This document shows positions 58,473 through 64,000 of a DNA stretch of 64,000 nt, one piece after another. The notes beneath the pieces are model-generated. The model did not search any database. It was not told the origin of the DNA and saw nothing but the letters and a program-made list of their open reading frames with translations. Each line of letters opens with the position of its first letter. Position 1 is the stretch's first letter. The DNA comes from JAHFPN01 sp963765745 (GTDB lineage Bacteria; Pseudomonadota; Alphaproteobacteria; Rhizobiales; Xanthobacteraceae). Both the position numbers and the translations under genes were made by a program. The stretch covers positions 620,001 through 684,000 of the forward strand of contig CAVXXM010000003.1 of assembly GCA_963765745.1 (NCBI GenBank), in the 5' to 3' direction.

Positions 58473-59822
58473 TTAATCGGTGTCCTTAATCCTGCGCTTT
58501 AACTTGGCCCTGCCGCCCTTCTTGGCCCAGCCGCGCTTGATCACCTGGCGGCCGCGGCCGACCGCGAGGGCGCCGGCGGGCACGTCCTCGGTGATCACCG
58601 AGCCCGAAGCCACATAGGCGCCCCTGCCCACTTTGACCGGGGCCACGAGGGCAGAGTTCGAGCCGACGAAGGCGCCCGCGCCCACATCGGTGAAGTGCTT
58701 TTTCGCGCCGTCGAAATTGCAGAAAATGGTTCCGGCGCCGATATTGGCGTCGGCGCCCACACGGCCGTCGCCGATATAGGCAAGATGATTGGCCTTGGCG
58801 CCGGCCTCGATCGAGGCGGCCTTGACTTCGACGAAATTTCCGACGCGCGCCTTGTTGCCGAGCTTGGTTCCCGGCCGCAGCCGTGCGAACGGGCCGACCG
58901 ACGCGCCCTTGCCCACGCGCGCGCCTTCCAGGTGCGAGAACGCGCCAATCTTCGCGCCTTCCTCGACGACGCAGCCCGCACCGAACACGACATAGGGTTC
59001 CACCACCACGTCGCGGCCGAGCTTGGTGTCGGCCGAGAGGAAGACGGTATCGGGCGCTACCAGCGTGGCGCCGCCTTTGAGCGCGGCGGTCCGCAGGCGC
59101 GCTTGCAGCAAGGCTTCGGCCTCGGCGAGCTGAATCCGGTCGTTCACGCCCATGACCTCCTCCTCCGAAGCCTCATGCACGATCGCGGCAAGCCCAAGGC
59201 TGCGCGCGACCAGCACCGCGTCGCTCAAATAGAATTCCCGCTTGGCGTTGTCATTGCCGATGCGCGCGAGCACGTCGCGCGTGATCTTGCCCGAGATCGC
59301 CATCACGCCGGCGTTGCAGAGCGTTATGATTTGTTCTTCGGGACTTGTGTCGGTTTGCTCGCGGATGGCGACAAGGCGGCCGTCCTCGACGATCAGCCGG
59401 CCATAGCCGTGGGGGTTTTCCGCACGGAAGCCGAGTACGACGACCGGCGCCTGTCTCAGCGCGGCCGTGAGCTTGCGGAGCGTCTCCGCGCGCACCAGCG
59501 GGGTGTCGCCGAACACCACGACGATGTCCTCGCCGTTGTCGAATGATTTGCGCGCCATGGAAACCGCGTGGGCGGTGCCGCGGCGGATTTTCTGCACGAA
59601 AATACTGGCCTTGGGCGCCTTGCCGCGCACCTCGGCGGCGACGTCCGCCCTTCCGGGGCCGACGACGACCGCGATGCGCGCCGGTTTGGCCGCGCTTGCT
59701 GCCGCGAGCACGTGAGAAATCAGACTGGCCCCACCGATCCGGTGCAGCACTTTTGGGGTCGCGGACTTCATGCGCGTGCCCTCGCCGGCGGCGAGGATCA
59801 CGATCGTGGTGGGTGCGGGCAT
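58473..59822 (-). CDS. glmU: Bifunctional GlmU: GlcN-1-P acetyltransferase / GlcNAc-1-P uridyltransferase
   Basis: A 449-residue enzyme making UDP-GlcNAc. The N-terminal uridyltransferase has '[20 protein letters not shown]' and 'GTAHAVSMA'. The C-terminal left-handed beta-helix acetyltransferase has hexapeptide repeats and '[24 protein letters not shown]' with the catalytic His. The basic tail ('[14 protein letters not shown]') is typical of Rhizobiales. It forms a glmU-glmS cell-envelope unit and is divergent from the membrane protein gene at 59952. Confidence 0.97.
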   Translation of the reverse strand: MPAPTTIVILAAGEGTRMKSATPKVLHRIGGASLISHVLAAASAAKPARIAVVVGPGRADVAAEVRGKAPKASIFVQKIRRGTAHAVSMARKSFDNGEDIVVVFGDTPLVRAETLRKLTAALRQAPVVVLGFRAENPHGYGRLIVEDGRLVAIREQTDTSPEEQIITLCNAGVMAISGKITRDVLARIGNDNAKREFYLSDAVLVARSLGLAAIVHEASEEEVMGVNDRIQLAEAEALLQARLRTAALKGGATLVAPDTVFLSADTKLGRDVVVEPYVVFGAGCVVEEGAKIGAFSHLEGARVGKGASVGPFARLRPGTKLGNKARVGNFVEVKAASIEAGAKANHLAYIGDGRVGADANIGAGTIFCNFDGAKKHFTDVGAGAFVGSNSALVAPVKVGRGAYVASGSVITEDVPAGALAVGRGRQVIKRGWAKKGGRAKLKRRIKDTD

Positions 59823-59951
59823 CGAATCCCCAAGGGCTCAGGCCGCTCGCGGTGTAGCGGATGCTTGCCCGCTCCGGAAGCAGCAGCGAGACGCGGGGCC
59901 AAGTCTGGTAAATTCCCTTCGATTCGACCAATTCGACAGGCGGTTGACGCG

Positions 59952-60650
59952 ATGGCGAAATTCGGCGCCGGAGGCCCTCCGGCGGAAGATGCGTTCTCGC
60001 CCTATCTCTTGTGGGGAACGCTTGCGCTGTGCGCGGTGGTATTGGCGGCCGCCAGCATCGCTATCGCCTTCGGCGGCCGCGGCGATGTCCGCAATGCCGC
60101 TGCTAAGCGAATTGCAATCCAGGCAGCGCCGCCGCTGCCCACACCTAGTTTCGCCGAGCTTGAGTTGGCGCGGCTCTCGGACGCGGTGCGCGCGCTATCC
60201 GCCGACCGCGATCGGCTTGCGACCCGTCTCGAACAGATCGAGCGGTCATTCGGCGACATCACCGCCTCGGTTACGCGCGAACGGCCGGTCGCGCCCGCCA
60301 TTCTCCCTGCCGCCGCCGCGCCGCCCGCCCAGGCGCTGGTGGCGCCCCGTGCCGCCGTGGATTCGATCGCCACGCGCACGGAATTCGCCGTGGATCTCGG
60401 CGGCGATACCTCGGTCGAAGCGTTGCGCGCTCTGTGGGCGACGATGCGCGGCAATCACCCGGCTCTGGCGAACCTCAAGCCGCTCGTCAGCATCCGCGAG
60501 GGCGCCAAGCCCGGTGTCGTGGAGCTTCGGCTGGTGGCCGGACCGATTGCCAACGCAGCGGCGGCGGCGCGCATCTGCGCCCTGCTCGCGATCAATCATG
60601 TGGCCTGCCAGACCGCGGTTTTCGACGGGCAGCGCTTGGCCTTGCGCTGA
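59952..60650 (+). CDS. Membrane-anchored coiled-coil protein with SPOR-like C-terminus
   Basis: A 232-residue protein of no named family. After a short cytoplasmic N-terminus comes one membrane segment ('LLWGTLALCAVVLAAASIAIAF', about residues 20-42 in part), then a coiled coil ('LARLSDAVRALSADRDRLATRLEQIERSF') and an Ala/Pro linker. The C-terminal 80 residues contain 'ELRLVAGPIANAAAAARICA' and 'VACQTAVFDGQRL', resembling a SPOR peptidoglycan-binding fold. The layout suits a divisome or envelope protein. The ATG at 59952 is the sensible start; the open frame upstream is antisense to glmU. EamA follows after 69 bases. Confidence 0.65.
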   Translation: MAKFGAGGPPAEDAFSPYLLWGTLALCAVVLAAASIAIAFGGRGDVRNAAAKRIAIQAAPPLPTPSFAELELARLSDAVRALSADRDRLATRLEQIERSFGDITASVTRERPVAPAILPAAAAPPAQALVAPRAAVDSIATRTEFAVDLGGDTSVEALRALWATMRGNHPALANLKPLVSIREGAKPGVVELRLVAGPIANAAAAARICALLAINHVACQTAVFDGQRLALR

Positions 60651-60719
60651 GTTCCTCGCGCCGCATTGCAGGAAAGCGCGCCAGCCGCTAGAGCGATCCG
60701 CCCGCCGGTCCCAATCCCC

Positions 60720-61631
60720 ATGCAATCCCGCTCGAATCTCGGCGTCTATGCGCTGTTGGCGCTGATGCCGCTGTTCTTCGTCTCGAACCTGGTGATCGGC
60801 CGGGCGGCGGTGGCCTATGTCGAGCCGTGGACGCTGGCGTTCTGGCGTTGGGCATTGGCGGCGGCGATGTTGCTCCCCTTCGCCTGGCGCGGGATCGCGG
60901 CGGCGGGGGACGACGTGCGTGCGGCGTGGCGCGAGATCGTGGCGCTTGGCTTCCTCGGCATGATCCTGTGCGGTGGGCTGGTCTATGTGGGCCTCAAGAC
61001 CACGACCGCGACCCACGGCGCGCTGATCTACGCCTCGTCCTCGATCATGATCGTGCTGCTGGACGCGGCGGCGTATCGCAAGCCCGTGTCGCCGGCGACG
61101 CTCTTTGGCGCCTTGATCGGCTTCAGCGGCGTTACCGTGATCGTGCTCGAGGGCGAGATCGGGCGGCTGCTGCAGCTCGAATTCAGTCGCGGCGATCTGG
61201 TGATCGCGGTTTCCGCCTTCGCCTGGGCGGTCTATTCGGTGCTGTTGAAGCGGGAGCGGCTGGCGCGGCTCGGCACGCTGCCGCTATTCGCGATGATCGC
61301 GCTGGCGGGCAGCGCGCTCCTAGTGCCGCCAATGCTCTACGAGGTCGTCGTGCTCGGGGCCTTCCCGAACGGGCTCAAGGCGTGGGCCATGATCGTGGCG
61401 CTTGCGATCTTCCCGTCGGTACTCGCCTTCGGGCTCTACCAGTACGGGGTGAAGCGGGTCGGCCCCTCGGTGACCGGGGTCTATCTCTACCTGCTGCCGC
61501 TCTATGGGGTCGTGCTGGCCTGGCTCACACTCGGCGAGCGGCTTCACCCCTATCACGCGGTGGGTATGCTGCTGATCCTGGCCGGGGTCGTGCTGGCGAC
61601 CGGCGGGTTCCGCCGTCTTATGCCGGTCTGA
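60720..61631 (+). CDS. EamA/DMT family transporter
   Basis: A 303-residue drug/metabolite transporter with ten predicted membrane segments arranged as two EamA repeats. The second repeat contains 'AVSAFAWAVYSVLLKRERLAR' and 'LPLYGVVLAWLTLGERLHPYH', the latter a common EamA signature near the last helices. Members export amino acids, nucleotide precursors or other small metabolites, and the substrate cannot be inferred. I start at the ATG at 60720 ('MQSRSNLGVYALLALMPLFF'). The 100 bases after its stop hold no gene before the convergent tupA. Confidence 0.9.
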   Translation: MQSRSNLGVYALLALMPLFFVSNLVIGRAAVAYVEPWTLAFWRWALAAAMLLPFAWRGIAAAGDDVRAAWREIVALGFLGMILCGGLVYVGLKTTTATHGALIYASSSIMIVLLDAAAYRKPVSPATLFGALIGFSGVTVIVLEGEIGRLLQLEFSRGDLVIAVSAFAWAVYSVLLKRERLARLGTLPLFAMIALAGSALLVPPMLYEVVVLGAFPNGLKAWAMIVALAIFPSVLAFGLYQYGVKRVGPSVTGVYLYLLPLYGVVLAWLTLGERLHPYHAVGMLLILAGVVLATGGFRRLMPV

Positions 61632-61731
61632 AGGTCTCCCGACGCAGTGCCTCCAGCGGGAAAAACCCTTTATCCGAGCCGCTGCTAGCTAGTTATCCTC
61701 ATAATCCACAATACCGGTGCCAGTTACCTCC

Positions 61732-62566
61732 TCAGGCGCCCGGCGCGGAGGCGTTGGGAAAGAACAGCTGCTGGCCGTTGATCTGGTAGTCGGCGATGGC
61801 CTTCTGGCCTTCGGGCGAGACCAGCCAGTCGATGAAGGCCTGGCCGAGCTCCTTCTTCACGGCGGGATGCTTCGCCGGGTTCACCAGGATCACGCCGTAT
61901 TGGTTGAACAAGCGGCGGATCGCCCTGCACGGCGATTTCGAGGTCGCCACGGCTCCGAAACGAGATCCAGGTGCCGCGATCGGCGAGCAGATAGGCATTC
62001 GATGCCGAAGCCATGTTGAGCGCGGCACCCATGCCCTGCCCGATCTCCCGATACCAAGGCCCTTTTGCCTTCGCGATATCGATGCCGGCCGCCTTCCACA
62101 GATTGAGCTCGGCGAAATGGGTTCCGCTTTGGTCGGCCCGGGAAATGAAAAGCGCTTCCGTAGCCCTGATTTTTCGCAAAGCGGCGAGAACGTCCCGCGT
62201 TCCGGCGATGCGGGCCGGGTCGGATTTCGGGCCCACCAGGATGAAATCGTTGTACATGACCGGGTAGCGTTTGACGCCGTCGCCGTCGGCGACGAATTTC
62301 TCCTCGAGCGGCTTGGCGTGCACGAAGACGACGTCCGCGTCGCCCCGGCGGCCGACATCGAGCGCCTGGCCGGTGCCGAGCGCGACCACCTTCACGTCGA
62401 TGCCGGTCTTTTGCTTGAACAGCGGCAGGATGTGGCGGAACAGGCCGGAATTGTCGGTCGAGGTGGTGGAGGCGACGACGATCGAGCGCTCCTGCGCGAT
62501 GACGGGCGACGGGCTGGCGAGCGCGGCAACGATCCCGGCGATCAGGGCGACACGACGAGACAACAT
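61732..62566 (-). CDS. tupA: Tungstate-type ABC transporter binding protein TupA (one frameshift)
   Basis: A periplasmic oxyanion receptor of 277 residues after removing one extra base at 61917-61918. A signal peptide ends at 'SPVIAQERS' (about residue 25). 'VVASTTSTDNSGLFRHILP' (the TTTS-type oxyanion loop) and 'YNDFILVGPKSDPARIAG' mark the TupA/WtpA-like group. The frame breaks after 'LEIAVQGDP'; corrected it reads 'GDRRLFNQYGVILVNPAKHP' to a TGA at 61732, as in homologues. It is last in a minus-strand operon after the ATPase and permease. Tungstate is favoured over molybdate by sequence pattern, not by proof. Confidence 0.87.
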
Positions 62567-62593
62567 GCTTTCCTCCTTCTGCGAGTGTTCGAT

Positions 62594-63318
62594 TCAGACG
62601 AGCAGCTCGCCGGCCACGAACCGGCGCGCTTCGATGGTCTTGGGATTCGAGAAAAATGTTTCGGCCGGCGCGCTTTCGACCACGCGGCCGCGATGCAGCA
62701 GCACGACTTCGCCGGCGAGACGGCGCGCCTGACCGAGATCGTGGGTGGCGATCACCACTTTGATGCCGCGGGCGGTGATGGCGCGGATCACGTCCTCGAC
62801 CGCCTTGGTGGCGGCGGGATCGAGGCTCGCGGTCGGCTCGTCGAGAAACAGCACCGCCGGCTCCTTGGCCAGCGCGCGGGCGAGCGCGAGCCGCTGCTGC
62901 TCGCCGCCGGACAGCTTGCGCGCGGGCCGCTCGCCGAGGCCCTTGAGGCCGACCAGCGCCAGAAGCTCGTCGCAACGCTTGCTGCGCTCTGTGCGAGGCA
63001 CACCGGCCGCCGCCAGCGCATAGCGCAGGTTGCCCGCCGTGCTCCGGCGCAGCATTACCGGCCGCTGGAACATGAGCGCGCGCCGCACCGGCGGCGTGTG
63101 CTCGACACCGCCCCAGCTCACGCGGCCGCGCGTGGGCTCGATCAGGCCCATGGCGAGGCGCAGCAGCGTCGTCTTGCCCGAGCCGTTCGGCCCGATCAGC
63201 GCGGTCGGCGCGCCGGCTGCGATCGTCAAAGATGATGCGATCGAGAACCGTGACCGCGCCCGCGAGTCAGGCTCACGTCTTCGAGGATGATGGGAAGCTC
63301 GCTCACGGGTGCGCGCAT
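62594..63318 (-). CDS. tupC: ABC transporter ATPase, TupC-like (two frameshifts)
   Basis: The energising subunit of the oxyanion transporter. Walker A 'LIGPNGSGKTTLL', the ABC signature 'LSGGEQQRLALARAL', Walker B 'VLFLDEPTASLDP' and the switch His in 'VVIATHDLGQ' are all present. The N-terminus spans three frames: 'MRAPVSELPIILEDVSLTRG', then 'AVTVLDRI', then 'LTIAAGAPTALIGPNG'. Removing one base from each of two runs (63259-63261 and 63228-63230) gives a continuous 240-residue protein starting at the ATG at 63318. It is 3 bases from the permease stop and 27 bases before tupA. Confidence 0.85.
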
Positions 63319-63321
63319 CTT

Positions 63322-64000
63322 CTATCCCGCGAAGCGCTGGCCGAGGCCGCGCGTGCCCCAGGCGAGCGCGTTGACGATCAGCACGATGGTCAAGAGCACG
63401 ATGCCCAGTCCGATGGCGAGCGGCAGATCGCCCTTGGAGGTTTCGAGCGCGATCGCCGTCGTCATGGTGCGGGTGAAGCCGTCGATATTGCCGCCGACGA
63501 TGATGACGGCGCCGACTTCCGCCGCGGCGCGGCCGAAACCGGCGAGCAGCGCCGTCACCAGGCTGAAGCGCGCGTCCCAGATCAGCGTCGCGATACGGCC
63601 GAGCGGTCCGACGCCCATGGCCGCGAGCTCGTCGCGGTATTCGAGCCACAGATCCTCGATCGTCTGGCGCGCGAGCGCGGCGATGATCGGCGCGATCAGG
63701 ATGGTCTGGGCGATGATCATCGCCTGCGGCGTGAAGAGTATTCCCCAGGAGCCGAGCGGACCGGAGCGCGACAGAGAAGGAACACCGCGAGCCCGACCAC
63801 GACCGGCGGCAGGCCCATGAGCGCATTGAGGGTGACGATGACGCCTTCGCGGCCGCGGAAGCGGGTCAGCGCAATCAGCGCGCCGAACGGCACGCCGATC
63901 AGCGCCGCGAGGATCGCGGCCGAAAGGCTCACGAGCAGCGACAGCCGGACGATCGCGTACAGAGCCGGGTCGCCGCTCAAGACGAGCTGCAGCGCCGAGG
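63322..64000 (-). CDS. tupB: ABC transporter permease, TupB-like (partial, one frameshift)
   Basis: The membrane subunit of the oxyanion transporter, cut by the right window edge; codons before 'LSGDPALYAIVRLSLLVSLS' remain open to base 64000. Several membrane segments and the typical 'LNALMGLPPVVVGLAVFLL' are visible. One missing base near 63774 shifts the frame after 'VFLL'; the other frame carries 'SRSGPLGSWGILFTP' and 'MIIAQTILIAPIIAALARQ' and the EAA-like loop 'AAMGVGPLGRIATLIW'. It ends at 63322, 3 bases before the ATPase start. A TTG at 63980 is not needed as a start, because the protein clearly extends upstream. Confidence 0.85.
   Translation of the reverse strand, partial: LGAAARLERRPGSVRDRPAVAAREPFGRDPRGADRRAVRRADCADPLPRPRRRHRHPQCAHGPAAGRGRARGVPSLSRSGPLGSWGILFTPQAMIIAQTILIAPIIAALARQTIEDLWLEYRDELAAMGVGPLGRIATLIWDARFSLVTALLAGFGRAAAEVGAVIIVGGNIDGFTRTMTTAIALETSKGDLPLAIGLGIVLLTIVLIVNALAWGTRGLGQRFAG

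Overview
The window is a high-GC alphaproteobacterial chromosome segment. The likely source is Hyphomicrobiales (Rhizobiales), close to the Bradyrhizobiaceae/Xanthobacteraceae; this is an inference. The main support is the order ispDF-dusB-ntrB-ntrC-ntrY-ntrX-dat-hfq-hflX, which is typical of that order. IalB, PuuD with a cytochrome c tail, phosphatidylcholine synthase, malyl-CoA lyase and a bradyrhizobial-type palindromic repeat agree with it. I saw no prophage, insertion sequence, CRISPR array or rRNA.

Region 1 (0-28.3 kb) is conserved core. It holds a RatA/COQ10-like protein, a fused membrane/spermidine-synthase-like protein, CinA C-terminal amidase, IspDF, DusB, the nitrogen regulators NtrBC and NtrYX, a D-amino-acid transaminase, Hfq, HflX and MazG. 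A diguanylate cyclase follows, then the minus-strand run dacA-tmk-holB-metG-tatD-MBL hydrolase, the lipoprotein RlpA, tRNA-Ser(UGA), an extradiol-type dioxygenase, RimO and an orphan tricarboxylate-type binding protein. Every gene here reads through intact.

Region 2 (28.3-45.8 kb) is metabolic and transport. A translationally coupled purine/ureide unit (puuD, an allantoate-amidohydrolase-like M20 enzyme, a second M20 enzyme) is followed by a quinone reductase, an SDR, TerC and phosphatidylcholine synthase. Next come a UbiH-like hydroxylase, a class III CoA-transferase coupled to an AEC carrier, a chagasin-like inhibitor, malyl-CoA lyase, HspQ and IalB. The region ends with a coupled trio: a YejA-like binding protein, a degenerate adenylate-forming protein and a FrnE/DsbA thiol protein.

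Region 3 (45.8-48.3 kb) is visibly less GC-rich and looks acquired or remodelled. It holds the 5' stump of a LigM-like O-demethylase gene, a Tat-exported Liv-type binding protein behind a good promoter with an overlapping palindrome, and a TetR regulator.

Region 4 (48.3-64 kb) returns to core genes: mfd-sdhE, a small secreted Cys protein, recG, a cyclase-like/SRPBCC fusion (DUF2652), DUF805, glmS, glmU, a membrane coiled-coil/SPOR-like protein, an EamA permease and a tungstate-type ABC transporter running off the right edge.

Twelve genes between 28.9 and 63.8 kb carry single-base frameshifts, 14 in total, mostly extra bases in short runs, while none occurs before 28.9 kb. Because mfd, recG and an intact-looking transporter operon are among them, sequencing or assembly errors are more likely than mass gene decay. 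I give merged coordinates for these genes and mark each break. I found no clearly new multi-gene defence or mobile system. The best leads are the adenylate-forming trio, the DUF2652-SRPBCC fusion, a sigma-54-like promoter in front of ntrYX, and the remodelled LigM/Liv/TetR locus.
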